Positions 25,990-40,400 are shown, counted from the first letter of the stretch. The stretch: DNA of 64,000 bases from Cristatella mucedo (GCA_009760855.2 WPIO01000005.1:6350001-6414000), one strand, 5' to 3'. A program made the numbers and translations. Notes: generated by a model not told the origin, from the sequence alone.

Positions 25990-27155
25990 TCTTACATTCA
26001 TCAAACAGTGCTATTATGCCTACTTTGGATGAAAACTGGGAGATCTGGATAAAAACATGGCCACCACATATGGTGTGCAAGCCGTGTAGAAAATTTGAAA
26101 CAGTGCTTTAAAGTTCAAAGCAAATGCATGCCATTTGGAGTACCGATGATTTGGCGAGAACAAAGTGACTGTGTTTCGGATTACTATTTCTGCATCACTA
26201 ACGCGCAAGGTTTCAGCAAGAAGAATAAGCGTAAAATTTAATATCCAATCTACCGTCGAAGATGCGACCTGTACAGAACAGTGATGAGGTAGGAGCTCCT
26301 GTTTTACCTGTTACACTTCATGACACATTGACTGAGAGTGATTCGAGTTCAACTAAAGGTGACGTTGATGACAACTATGATGCTTTTGATGTTCCAACAC
26401 CTAAGCTAATGTCACAATCTGATTTGGAGAATATCGTGAGAGGCCTTGACCTGCCCGAAGAGTCGGCTGAACTCCTCGGTTCTAGAGTAAAAGAAATTTT
26501 CTTGCATCGGAGACTACATTTCCGTGGCATCGACATTGTGAAAAAGAGTTTCTTCCTTTCTTCCATACTTTTCGACGAAGGATTCCCTAGTCTATTGCAG
26601 CAACGTCAAAAGTCTAGTTAAGCGAATAGATGAGGTCTATGATCCAAGCAAATGTAGGCTCTTCATTGATTCATCGAGCCATAGTTTAAAGGGAGTTTTA
26701 CGTCACACTGAAAAAGAACTTTACTCTTTATAATAATTATTATAATGATAATAATCTTGATATGGCACACTCAGAAAACTCAATCTCTTTTTAGGCACTT
26801 TACATTTGCTCTTTGCCGGTTGTATATTCTGTACAGATGAAAGAGACTGATGGAAACACGAAAATGCTTCTGGATGAAATCCAATTTGATTAACAACAGT
26901 GGCAGATATGAGGTGATTTAATTGTATTGCCCTTGTGCTTGGACTTCAAGACGGCTAAATAAAATATCAGTGCTTGTTATGCCTGTGAGATAGTCGCGCT
27001 GATACTCTTCACTAACTGAAGGAAAGACTGGCCTGAGCGAATACATGTAGTGCCTGGGAGTGACATCGTCCCAGAGCCCCTTCTTGTCGACAGGAAGAAA
27101 GTGCTACTTCCTCCCTTACACATAGAGCATTTTGAAGAAGCACTGGCCGAAGGTA
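25990..27155 (+). pseudogene. Relic of a multicopy metazoan uncharacterised protein family
   Basis: Across several frames: WIKTWPPHMVCKPCRKFE (26050), CMPFGVPMIWREQSD (26127), YYFCITNAQGFSKKNK, MRPVQNSDEVGAPVLP (26262), LMSQSDLENIVRGLDLP, AELLGSRVKE, RLFIDSSSHSLKGVL (26655), YSVQMKE (26828) and VDRKKVLLPPLHIEHFEEAL (27090). From memory this order matches a multicopy uncharacterised protein of arthropod and cnidarian genomes (IDSSKRSLKAVLLHN type); paired Cys blocks suggest metal binding. Stops and frameshifts abound and a LINE tail interrupts it at 26733-26815. Likely transposon-linked, but that is inference. Confidence 0.5.
26733..26815 (-). repeat. LINE tail inserted into the 26-kb relic gene
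   Basis: (AAT)n-like start, then CTCAGAAAACTCAATCTCTT and TTAGGCACTTTACATTTGCT. The relic reading frame resumes on both sides, so this insertion is younger than the relic. Confidence 0.65.
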
Positions 27156-27159
27156 AGTC

Positions 27160-27980
27160 TAAACGGGTTATGAGAAGTGAAATGCAAATGAAGAAATACT
27201 AATGGGGCTCTTTGTCAGGTGGAGGTAGCATAGGACGTTACAGCATCTCACAGACGTTAACCTTCTCTCACTGCATTCTAGGCAACTCAGTTCTGCATTG
27301 TGGAATCATTAATGGCAGTGATTACCCCTATAGCCAAAAGTCCGGTATTTAATCAAAAACTTCATACTTTTTGTCAAAAACCATAATCTAGCGAAACCAA
27401 CCGAACATGTGTTTAGAGTACGCACAAAATGGTTTAGAATTTGGAGTGCCTATATAGATCATCCTTCCTCCGTCGCACCGGTGCCAAACTCCCCCTGAGC
27501 TCCGCCTACCCACTCTTCCAAAGAGAGACCAGCCATCTGAAGAAGAGAGCAGCAAGCCAGACAGACAGACAGAGGGGAATTAAGATGTCGCAGAAGCAGA
27601 TGACAATTTCTACAGCAAAGCTTAGGAGAGAAAATAATTAAGTTCCAGCCGAAAAGTTCTCAGAGACTTTGTCAGAGATTTTGGTCTCACTAAAGCTGCT
27701 GCCAAGCTTTTTGCCACCTTTGACCAGTTTTTTTTTTTACTTATGTCAACTAGTGTCTTATCTTGACAGCAAGTCTGGTTTGTTATCAGCTGCGAATTTG
27801 TACATGCAACTTTTACCTGCAACCCATTTTCCTTCGTACTAATAATAAGTCGATACAACACGAGGAAGCATTGAGCAAATGCACCTCACTTGTTCTTACT
27901 ACCATAGAAAAATAATTATCTACTGAAACATGCAGCAAACAGTGAGGCTAAAACGACGAGTTCTCACTAACTCATATGGA
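27160..27980. other. Downstream flank of the acid phosphatase gene
   Basis: Holds the presumed 3' UTR of the minus-strand gene. No consensus polyadenylation signal was picked out with confidence. Confidence 0.4.
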
Positions 27981-27983
27981 AAA

Positions 27984-28147
27984 CTAAAGGAGCACCACCG
28001 ACACCAAAACGATCAGTGTCAATGACACGAAAAGCTTACTCTGAGTCAACAACGGAATTCGGTTCCTGCACTCGCTGTTCCAATCGGTCGGCACGACGCC
28101 AGCTGTGAGTGACTTAAACATGGTGAGTGGGCAAGGAATGTCGCAGC
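27984..28147 (-). CDS. Acid phosphatase exon 9 (C-terminus and membrane anchor)
   Basis: Two bases complete Gly337, then residues 338-390 and a TAG stop. The acceptor is TTGTTTTCAG. It encodes [10 protein letters not shown] and [10 protein letters not shown], matching the vertebrate C...CPL...VVPKDW...EC region. It ends in a 16-residue Leu/Val-rich stretch that is either a minimal transmembrane anchor or a GPI signal. The 5.5-kb intron 8 upstream contains a LINE 3' end (29730-30405). Confidence 0.9.
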
Positions 28148-31100
28148 CTGAAAACAATCGACACATACAGGTACATGCCGCTTGCATCATGGAGGGGGCC
28201 TCTGCCACAATTGGCAAGCAATGACATGCTCTCTTCTGCTGTCGATTTTGGCACATGCTCACTGGCCCTCTTTCACGGCTACGTCCATGCTAGTCACTGC
28301 AGCTCTACTCCTATCCTGAGCTAGCTAGGTTTCTTGCTATCTCCTTATTGCATGGCACAATATTAATTGGTTACCATGCGCGTACTGTTAGCCGCAAACA
28401 TAATTATGCTATGCAGTCCCTGAAAGTGCAGCACAGCACACAAAAGGCAGGTTTGCACCACGGATGCATTTCAATCCTGCAAGAACATAAAACCGGATCA
28501 CGGAATCGCTTAGCTGAGATACACGGTAGCCGGCAGAGTGATTCGTGCACTCTGTATATGCTGACACTAAGAGCATCAATTTCATGCAGCTTACAACAAA
28601 GAGAAATACATCCCTTTTTAGGCACTTCACATATGCTTGACTTGCACTTGGATTTCGAAAGGGTGCCATGAAGCGCAATGATTATCAGCTCACAATACCG
28701 ACGACCGTATGTGCTAAAATGCCCCCACCCAGAGAGCAGGCCTCCGAAAAAACATGTATGGGACAATATATAGTAATAGATTGTTAATACTATTGTATTG
28801 GGTGCTGCAACACTATCAATATATTGTTTTGTCCAGATTAACACTATCTACACTATTGCAATACTTATGGGTCAGCTTAGTTTTTAAATTTTAAGTTTTC
28901 ACAGTGCTTCCAGAATCCTGAGTCGGACAGCACTGTGTGGACCTCAAGTTGTGTAAGTCCTAGCGTGTTTAATAGACAATTTCACCATGTTTGCTTTGAT
29001 GACAATTATAATATATTGCATTATTTTTAATTACCATACAAATATACTGTATTGCTTGCAATGAAAATATAAATATATTTTGCAAGCTTTGTGAAATTGG
29101 CAATACAATAACAGTATTACTGTTTCAAGGCCTGCGGGAGAACATACATTGCTAGCCCGAAAATCCACAGACCCTGGAAATCCAGATATATCCTGTTAAG
29201 TATGTGTATTTGTGTGAACAGTCACGCCAGACGATCAAATCGACAACACGGTGGGCAGCGTATTACAAATCACAGGAAGCCATGTGAGAGCTAGTGACCG
29301 TGATGGCCGACTTTAGCTCGGGAGAATATTAAAGTTTATAACTGGGTCTGCTGTTCTCATACGACTTCCGCCGGAGTACTATGCTGTCACGGTCAGAGGA
29401 CCTAACCTATCCACAAATAAAGTATTTCTGTATAAGTGAATTCGGGTAAACATAATTTCACTTGAACACGGGATTTGCATGAATTTGCAATGTCATTGAA
29501 AAAATGACTGAAAATACAGCCTTGGTTTGCTGGCTTTGTGAAAAAATGCTAGCAATGAGCCTATTTTGCAGCTTTTACAGCAACTTCTGACTTCCAGGAT
29601 ATCTGCAGTTTTCTAAGGATATTATATTGCAACATTGCCAGAACAAGGCAAGGTAAGGTTAAATAGACGCACCACGTATACCTCTTTAAAAGATGCATTT
29701 CAGCAACTGCGTCAAGTGCTTTTGCAGTAATAATCATAATAATGCACTTGATAAAGCGCCTTCAAAGAACTCAATCTCTTTCTAGGCGCTTTACATTTGC
29801 TGCAAAGGGAAATGCAATTGAATGGTGAGAAAAATCATGCTTGATAAGCAAACAAAATGAATAACATGGTTAGGGGTGACATGCACAGGGTCAGCAAGCA
29901 AATGTGGTTAGTGACAGCATGCACAGTATCAGCACGCATAAGCACATGATTGACGAATCACAGGGACCCACTAAATGCTGTGATAAATAATTGCGTTTTT
30001 AATTTCTTTTTAAATGTGGTCAAGCCAGGAGATGTCGTGATGCAAGTCGGGAGTGAGTTCCAGGCTTTGGGAGCATACGAACTCAATGCACGGTCTCTAA
30101 AGGATTTGAGGTTTGTACGAGGTATAGGTATACAGTTAGATTCCGAAAAGCGGGTGGTACTATGCTCGGCCTGGTGGGGGAGTAGATCTGATAGGTAGGC
30201 TGGAGCCAAAGAATGAATGGAACTAAAAGTGAGCAACAAAACCTTGAAGTTGATGTGTTGCTTCACTAATAGCCAGAGCAAGTCGGCGAGAAGTGGTATG
30301 ATATGGCAACCGAGACGCCCACGACAGGCAAGTCTGACTGCAGAGTTTTGCACCAGCTGTAAGCGCCTGATTGCACATGCCGGTAGACAAGAAATGACCA
30401 TGCTGCTCAAGCAAGCTGTTTTACCCATATAAAAACCGCACGCCAGAAAAGTTCAAAAACAGCACAAAAAAGTGAAGTATCGGTGTGAAGGAAAAACCAT
30501 ACAAACAGGCTTTCTGATAAAAAAAATTCAACTTCTGCTTTGATGCCTTATTGATTGACTTAGACACTGTTGAAGAAGCTATTGGGAAATCAAAGCCATC
30601 TGAGCGACTAACGCAGCAAACGATAGAGCTGACACACAAGTTGTAAAACGTGAGATAAATGTATCCACAACACTTTAAACATTGTCAAATATAATATCTT
30701 ATCTCTCATGACTATGCTTCCCACTTTCTCTTTGTTGTGTGAGATCAAGTCTGTTGGCTACCAAATGCGCACCAAAAGCCGATTAGGTTGTGAGTGAGCT
30801 ATACAAAACTCTCTTGCGTAACAACCACATAGTCTTTGTGACTTTGTGGAGTTACAGATATAGATACATTACATTACCCACTTCTACTACATCCTCCTCG
30901 TATGACGCTCATATCGCTGCATGTTCGGGGGTACAGGCGATCCAGTATGACCATGTATGCTTGCACTAATTTTAGGCTAGGTTAGGTAGTACTGCTGCAC
31001 ATCCGGTGCATGTCTGCATGCTTTGCGAGTTAATTGTCGCCTGTGTCACATGCTCGAGAACAGGGAGGGCTGCCGGCAACAAATTAAACATTTGAGCAGT

Positions 31101-31433
31101 TTTTCAAAATTGCAGCATGTTGTCTTCCATTAGAACATCAATTTTAACAACCATTACCCACGTCTTACATTGAAGCTGTAGCTAAAGTCTTAAAACAAGT
31201 AGTAGAAAAGCCGACAGTAACATCAGTGACTTATAATTCGACCGGCTGGAATACCTCTCTTTGTGCAATAAACTGCAAGTTGCTGGTAGATGGACACATC
31301 ACAACTTGCTCGTTCTCTGGCAGCTAAATCAAGTTAAGGTAGTACTACTCATGAAAAAACCGCATAGCATCCTAAAAGAGCTATATATCTTTCTTGGCAT
31401 GTAGGCTAAGCGAGGTGGTCTCACGCACATACG

Positions 31434-31476
<43 letters not shown>

Positions 31477-34400
31477 TTTGCGACAATTGTTGCTTCTTTA
31501 CATTCGTTCTAACTTTTGGTAGTGCTTTTTGGGCCAAAATTTCGTAAAATCTAGTATGGTTGCATCCTTTTTTAAGGCAATGGGTGAGCGGATATTTTGG
31601 ACCAGAGCTGTATGTATGTATATGAAAGTATCACAGTACGAAAATTAAAAAAGGCACACAAACTAAGTGTAAGCAAGGTAAGCAATGGGAGTTTTCTAAA
31701 GAGCCCTCCAAGCCTAAGCTACTTTCTGTGTGCATATGGTGCAAAAAATACTTAATTTCTCTAACAAGAACGTGAGAAGCATAGCTGAGTCAGGAGCAGT
31801 CGATCGTGTCAACAACACAGAAGTGAAATCCGATGTCTACGATTCGAAGAACAAAGGCATCTCGGGAGTACAGTCTTTAAGTGAAGCACGTGGCAGGCAA
31901 TCTATTGCCTTTAGAGAAACCTAAAAGGCCAAGACGAGTTCAGTTCGGATGAAGGACCCATGCATCTTTCATGGAGGGATACTATCCTGGCCCTTCCAGT
32001 TCTAGGCGCGTCTTTTTCCTGAGACTGCAAAAAACTGCTTTAATTTTTATCCACGCTCCAGCATTGCACGACTGCTCATGTAAATGCTTGAAGACATGCT
32101 CCAGTCTATTCGGTGAGAAAGCCTAGCACAACACGAGTCAAGCATCCGACGGCCAGGATCATTAGTATTAACATCAAGCAATGCATCCTAAACGGTCCTG
32201 GCACTCACTTTTTGGGGCCCTTCATTCTCTTGCTCCTACTTACCGATGTAAAATATTTACTTGGCTCATCTCCCCTCACATCATCTGCTCGTTTAACTGT
32301 CGTTCGGCTGTGCGTCTAAAAAAACTCAATTTCGGTGCCTCCAGCCACTATACACCTAAAGCCTGTACCTTTCTAGCGACTGACATCCAGGAGTCCCCTG
32401 ACCTGACGACATCGAAAGTAAATACCCACGTTGCGTACCATATGCTCCCTTTGTCTGAATCGTCCTTTTATGTGACTGTGGATCCAACCGACGTGCATAG
32501 TGCTGACACTGATCAGTTGATTGACACACATCTTATAACTCAAGTGAAATAAAGAGAAAGAGATTTAGTTCCCCAAGAGCACAATAGATACTGCTGTACC
32601 ATTACTGTTATTATATAATTGCCGAGAGACTTGCTTCGACAAGGTCAACGGCCGTTGCCCAGTGCATTGTACACGACGTTATATGCCTCATCAAATAATA
32701 ATTTGTTCATTGACTGCTTTCAACATCGCATTAAGATCGCTCGTTGAAGACAAGAGCTCTCTTTTAACAACTCATTACCATTCACTATAATTATTGACTG
32801 CTTTCAACATCGCACAAAGATCGCTCGTTGAAGACGGGAGCTCTCTTTTAACAACTCATTACCATACATTATAATATTGCTGCAGTCGTGCCTCCTGTCC
32901 TCGCGCGTCCTCTGCTGTGCTCGACCCAGGTTCGGCAAAGGGATCCACAGATGGAAGTCCCGGATGGAGCCCGGGACGCTTCCAGCACGACCAGATCGGA
33001 TCGATGTCGCAGATATGAGTTACCCAACCTTTAGCGAGCAAGCTGAGATAGCGCAAAGAAATTTTTCAGCAGCCAATTGCAGTCGGGGCAGGTCTCATTT
33101 AGCCGGATAGTGGGGAACGACCGACTTAGTTAGTGCTCTCATAGAAAAGTCAAGATCGGAAAATTCAGCAGCCTCATTTATATAGCAGTACCAGAGTCAT
33201 TAGTGGTTTCACCGGCTTACAGGGGGTACTGTAGATTGCCTGTTGCAAAACTTGACCCCTGAGCACGGCCATGTGGTGCAAGTACCCCCACCACTGGAAT
33301 AAGACCCAGCTAATCGCATTGCATGGCATTCGGCAAACGAACTAAGGTCACATTCTGTATGGCATGCGTGACGTTTCTACAAACACTGGCCAAGGTTACA
33401 CCTAATCCATGCCGACGAAGCAAAGCTAGAAACAGCGGCAAACACAAAGTGACAATTAACAGGCCCAGTCAGCGTACGCAGGCATTCGTACTCATAAAAT
33501 CGCACTCACACGTTGCCCGGAAACAGCACAGAGTGACATGAGTGTCATAATTGCTGTGCACAGATGCCTGTTGCACAGCCGCAACTGGCTTATGAGCCAA
33601 AGCCCCTTACCAGGCACATGGAGCGGCATGGGCTCTTGAACGGAGACGCCGTTCTTGTAAAAGACTGCCACGTATAGCTGGCCTGTGGCGGCATCCTTCT
33701 GCAGCTCGACCATCACGGTAGCCGTGTACATGGGCTTCTTGCTGTCGTATACGTTGAGGGCGCTAAGCAGCATTGCCACGGTCGTGTCGTGCTACAGCGC
33801 AGCACGGCCATGCTGCTGCAAAAAGGCGTGACGGAAGTGCAAAGCAGGCGAATGCTCATTCCACGGACATTGCGGTACAACCTGATAACCAACTGCAAAC
33901 TCTCAGTACCAAACTAGTAAGTCAAGTGCCTGCGCTGAGACTCGAATAAGCTTGGCGATGTGTGAGAGGGAGCTTTTCCCTGGGGTTTTGGGCGTCCCGG
34001 TTTCGGTCGGCTTCTCTTGTCCTATAGCCTTACAGCGCCACAGCAGCACATTCCTAGCTCCATCGGCTTGGTCTGCTCAGTATGTTTTAATAAGAGTCGC
34101 ATTTCGGCACGTACCGATCGTCCATCGAAGTCGCAGAGTGCCAAGCACGGTGCATTCACTGGCCTAGGGCCGGTCCGGAAAGCTGCGGCAATAGCATAAG
34201 GTGGCAATGGAAGAATGCTACCAGAGCTGGCAGAAGGTGGCAGCAGCACACTTTCGGTGTCAGTAAGCAAGGCAGGCTTAGCTACCACATGGCTGGCACT
34301 GACACACCTAGCCAGAAAGTGACCTACCGCTGAATACATGTACATCTTGGGTACGACACTTGTATTGGCCGCCACTGCATCCATATTTTGGCATATCTTT

Positions 34401-37400
34401 CCCACCAGAGTGCCTGCAAGTGAGCTAGGCGAGGTGACCATTCTATCGAATAAAGCAAACCAAAATGGAAAAACGTGTACGGGTGCCTGCTTGTGGTCCG
34501 ACCAGTCTAGGTGATCGACAGTCGGCCACGCCAGGACCATCTACACCAGCAGTCACTTACCGCCCGTCAGACGCTGCTTTTCCTTTGAGTCGAACGAAAA
34601 CTTGAACACCAAATCGGCCATGCTACTCATCGTATCAAATGCCAATGACCCATCGCCGGTGATGTTAGACCACAGACGCCACTCCGGCACGGACAGGTTG
34701 TGCTGCGCCTACCAAGTATAGGCGGCTACCTCAATACCGGCTGCAGCTGCAGGACGGAATATCTGCCAGCTCGCTTGGCCACTGTGATTCACTACGAGTG
34801 TGATGTCGAGCGGCAAGGAAGAGTCGGCAAGAGCCTGCCGCAGGAGGCCAGCTGCAGCAGCAGAGGCAGGAGCAGCAGTAGGAGTAAATAACGAGGTAAC
34901 ACCTCACACCAAAGGCAGCATCGGTAACACGAGTGCTGGGCAAGGCTACTTGGCATTAACCGGATCGTTGTCATAAGTAGGAAGCCTCTGCGAGGGCTGA
35001 GCATCCAAGCGCACCCACAAGCTGTTCTTCACGGCATGAATGCACGCGCACCACGATGCAGACGGTCGCAACATCGGCAACAACGGTCACGTGCATCTGG
35101 CACTAGAGGCAGCCAGCCAGCACTACTGCCAAGCCGATCAAATGCCACGCGGTGTCGCGAACGACCCAGCAAGAGACGGCGGCAAAGCTCCCGGAGGGAC
35201 AAACTACAAGCGCCTAGCAGTAGCGATGTGCAAATACTGACCTCACAGAAGATGGAGTCGTATAGTGATCCAACCGCGAACAGATCATTAACGGCAGCCC
35301 CCGACAGATCGCTAAGTGCATCGAAGAAGCTCCGGTAGCGAGTGGTCACGTTGCCAACTTCAGCCGACTTGCGCGTCTCCATCATGAGATCCGTGTAACG
35401 CACACAGCTTGCCTGCCCTAGAAGCTGCAAGACGAGGATACATAGTTAACTCTGAAAGCCGAAAAGTACCGTATTTTACGAGTATAACTCACGCTTATTT
35501 TTCCATTTTTTTTCCAAACTTTTCAATTACAACTTTTTTCAAAAAAGGTCCATAAATTTAGCGTGTGACTTATACTTGGGTGCGACTTAAAATCGTAAAA
35601 ATATAGTAAGCGCATCTGCCCGGCGTGCATGCATGCATGCATAAGAGAATTCGACGTGCTGGAGGGCTGGAAGGGTTCAAAGCAAAGGTACAACTGAGTG
35701 TCGTCCAAATAGAAGTGAAAACCTAGATTGTGCCTGGCAATCACGTCGACTAGAAGGAAAGTATAAACCATGAAAAGAACAGGACCAAGCCTAGAGCCCT
35801 GAGGTACCCCATATTTCTGAGATTCCTCAGATCTTTGTCCATTCACATCAATACTCAAGAGTCTCCTACTGAGATAGGACCTGAACCCTTGCAATTGAGT
35901 CCCAGTGATGCCCAGGCGAGATGACTGGTGCTCAAGAAGGACTTTGTGGTCGATAGTATCAAAAGCTGCCGAAAGATTGAGCAAAACAAGCAGAGACTCT
36001 TATCTTGGTCTGCATTCCTAAGTAAGTCGCTATATGCCCAAAACAATGCTGACTCTGTGGAGCGATTAGCTGTAAGACCAGACTGGAACTTACTGGCAAG
36101 GTTTGGAGTTTCAATACATGACTTCAGCTGGTCAGCCACGACTAGTTCCTGTGTCTTTGATAGGAATGGTAAAAGGGGTGACTGGGCGGAAGCTGCTCAA
36201 GTTCTCTTGGTCTAGTGCGGCTTTCTTGAGCAGTGGCCTGACTACAGCCTTTTTGAAAGGGGTTCGGACATGACCTGAGGCTAATGACATATTAATGATG
36301 TTATTTATGCATAGCAGCAGCAGATCAATGCATCGTAGAAGCAGGACAGTGGTAATAGGGTCCAGAGTACTAGTTGTCTTCTTTGATTGGGATATGAACT
36401 TCAGAACGAGATCACTAGTGACCTCCGTGAATGCAGACATTGAGGTGCTGCAAGGAATTGAGGGACAGAATTCCAGGGGGGGGGGTGCTGCCATCTAAGG
36501 GATGGAATCTCTCTATACTTGTCTATCTTGTTGACAAAGAAGCTAGAGAAGCGATCAGCTAGATCATCACATGGATCACTAGGCAAGGAGCTAACCTGGG
36601 AGCGGTTAAGGAGATGGTTATTTGTCGACATCAGCATTTTTGGATCGTGCATCTGAGATTCAACAATATTTTTATAGAAGCAAGACTTGGCCTTTGCAAC
36701 AGTAGTCCATGCATGCCTGTCGATGGACAGTCAGTCCTGATTGTGTGTATGCTTGTCAAGCTTGTGCTCAGTAGACCTAGCAAGTTTAATATCTACAGTA
36801 AACCAGAGGCCGTCTGGGCAAGGGCGCACAGTACGCCTATTCAGAGTTGCATACTCATCGAGCATACTATCACGTTGTAGCAATCTACCAATGATGACAA
36901 GTCGGATTGAGCAGCAGAGGCGAAGCAGATATTCTCGTATGGACAGCATCGATATCAAGGATCTTGAGGTTTCGAGATTCACAGGTGATTTTAGATGAGG
37001 GAAGGAGGGTAAACATTGTAGATTGTATGAGATCTGCATGTGGTCAGATAAGCAGAATTTGATAATAATTGATGACAAAGTAGTTGTATGAGAAAATTTG
37101 GTCGAGTGAGTGACCCTTGATGTGAGTAGGGCCATGCACATGAGCCACAAGAGGCAATGAGTCAGTCAGTGCACAGCATTCAGTGCTGAAGGCGTCAGAT
37201 AACTTATCAAAACGAATCCTGAAATCACCCATAATGAGGTAAGATCGATTTCTTGCACATGGAATCAAAACGAGAGAAATCTGCAATAAAGGAAGACTGG
37301 GTACCTGGTGGGCGATAGACTACTGAAGCCATCGGTAGCTTGTTTTCGGGTTAAATCAAGACAACAGATTCGAAAGACTGCTGCGGAGGCTATGGCAAAC

Positions 37401-40400
37401 GGCTTTAAATCAAAGTTCGAGCGTGTGATGATAGGACCCCACCTCCGGTTTTGATTGATCTAGGGGTGTGAAAGAAGGAGAAATCAGTCGGAGTTACGTC
37501 GTTAGTTGTCGGGCAGTTTACCGATTTTGGCCAAGTATCAGTTCAGGCGAGCAGGTCAAATTCTTTTTCAGAAAAAGGCCACTTATTAATAGGCGTTTAT
37601 TGCACATTGATCAAGGATTACAAAGACAAGCATTGAGTTGGGCCGCCGAAGTTATAGCAGGCCTGATGACCAAAAGTTAAAGAGATTCACAGAACCGCGC
37701 GAGGGAGAGTGCGCAGAGCGGGTTTGCTAAGAATACCAAACGAACTGGTACTCAGCTCACAGCCCTGCCAAACGAGCGGAGTCTCAGCTCTCAACCCCGG
37801 CGGTGGCTTCGGGACGCTTTTCTTTTGTTAATGCATAATTCATGGATCTTAGCAACAGCAATTACATCTAGGAATGCCTTTGAACTACGATAACAAAACG
37901 ACAATAGGTACGCATGATCATAAGTAATATGCGGGTTACTAGCCACCGGCGTATCTAACGCAGACCCAGCAGCCCGAAGCGTAAACATTACGTGATCACA
38001 GCTGCAGAATAAAAAAAATGCTTATATTGACCATCAACTACCTCTTAAACTACACCCAAGTCAGGACTATACCAAACGATCCCTGTGGCGATCTAACCGA
38101 TCGTGTTTTTCGGCATATTTGTAAGCAAGATCGAACAATCAGAAAGTAAATTCCCAAAATGAAATCCTCCCTGTAGTCTTAAGCTTGCATACCTTGTTCT
38201 TCCTCAATGTGCACCTTCAAGCCTCTTCCAGCTACCCCGATTTCGAAGTTAATCTCCCAGACTAAGACGACAACTAGCCCTCTGGACACCAGAACTACTG
38301 TTCTTCATGAGAAACGCCTCGATTTACTGCTCCCTGCATTACAAACATAATAAATACGTAATTAGCATCAGGTTTCGTACCATTATCTTTAAAAAAGGAA
38401 GTTGTGAGACTAATTACAAAAAGCTGACACAAGACCAAGGGAATGTAAGCAACTTCCGCCCAGTGTCCCATGGCTGCTCCTTTCGAAGACAACAGAAAGA
38501 GTAGTGGCAGACCAGGTAAACTCACATGTCTAAACTTCAAACCGAGCAAGCAAGCTCCAGTCAGATTATCGAGCTAATTACTCGACGGAGTCAGCACTGA
38601 ATGCCTAGCGACATGCTCAGTAATGCTGACTTCGGTAGTCTCTTTGCTAGTTCTGCTGAATCTCGCTGTAACTTCAGACACCAATGATGCTCCCGAGGCC
38701 AGAAACTTACTCCCGACTGACGTCCAGACATCCCCTGACTTGACAACATTTAAAAAGAAACTAAAACGCACCTGCTTCTCACAGCATTTTGGCGGGTCCT
38801 TGTGATTGGTCCTTTGCGCTCTTATGCGTGCTGACACTGTATGCACCACTATTCATGTATACATGCTGACAAAATGCATGTTCAAGCATGTTGACATTGA
38901 GCGTGTTACCACAAACCATTTGATAATCCTCCCTTTACAACATATATAAAGTGCTCAGAAAAAGATTAAGCTATCTTAGGGCACTACACATGTATTATTA
39001 TTCTTATAAAAAGTTCTCTTGAGGTGCTATACAAAAGACTTATTGTTTTTATTTTCCTTAGAAATTACCCTTAAAAGGCAGTTGTTGTCTTTCTTATTAA
39101 AAGGCTGCACGACTTAATGCTGGTAATATATTGACACATGCCCACATGGTCTTGCAGTGCTATGCAGCCAGTGTTCATCCATTTATTCAAAACTCGGCAG
39201 CTCAATGGGCTGCTATGGTTTCACACACAAACCAAAAGCTGCTGATGCTTTGAGATTACTAAAAAAAATCTCAGACGTTGACATTCACTTAATCCTCGTG
39301 ACTTGGCAGAGTTACAGACAAAGATGCATGCCTGTACTACAAATACAATGGGTCTTCTGCAAACAAAGAATTTAAAAGTGCAGAACAGTGTACCACTAAT
39401 AACAAGGCGAGGTGGCCTGAATGACGGTAGGATAACACTCAGACTCGGCTTGTAGGTAGCTGGTGGCAACAGCAGCAGTGGCAGTGAGGGGTGGCAGCAG
39501 CAGCAACAATGGGTTTGCAATGCAGTTGCGATGCACGGCTGCAACTACGGAAATCGGAGCATCGGAGCAAGGGAAGCACAAGCAGTCACATACGACGTCT
39601 GTGTCGATGGGCACCGTGTGCACGGGTATGGGCTGCCAGTCTACGTCGGGATTCCACGTTTGTGAGTCGGTCGGCGGGTAGAAGCCAGCCAGGTTGCTAT
39701 AGGCGCTCATGAGAGCCCGGTCGATGTCCGTGCTTCTAACACTGATCTAAATACAACACACCGGAAAAAAACAGCTCTGAGAATCGGTGCAACTCGCGAT
39801 GCATTTGCATTCATCGGCTCGGGTGGGTCAGAGAACAGCAGCGCAACAAGGCGCCATGCCAGCCTGCCTTGCCGAAAAAGTTTGGTGTCTGTGCCAGGCC
39901 ACGGATGCAGCAGCAGCAGTAGCCCACGGGATACAACTACTAATAGTATCATAGCAACAATACATTTGCATAGGGCACCCTCAGAGAACTGAATCTTTTC
40001 GGAGACACTCCACACGTTCGAGCATGCCCGCCGATGGCTCGTCAGTGGGCATTTCATGCACGCTTTGTCACTGACTAGTGGCATTGACGGCTGGCTATGC
40101 CCGCACAGGCAGTGCTGGTCGAGCAGAAGCCACAGCTCGGCTCAGCCACCGCTGGCAAGCTCACCTCGCTGTTGACGTAGCTGGGGCTGAGCAGGTCCTT
40201 GTAGCGCTTCTTCAAGAAGCGGCCCAGCTCGTAGTGCTGCTGCATGCCGATCTGCAACGAGCGAGCACCAAGGTAGCACCTCGAAGGGACGGGGGGGGCA
40301 GGATCAGGAGTGACACTTGCATAAGCAGCAGCACGTTCTGCCTCATCGTCATCAGATCAGGGCTTAGACGAGCTTATCACGTCTACGTTGGCTCGTGATC

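Noticed and set aside
33713-33898. Alternative minus-strand frame over exon 8
   Set aside because: It is a shadow frame; the HDTT frame matches the family and joins in phase.
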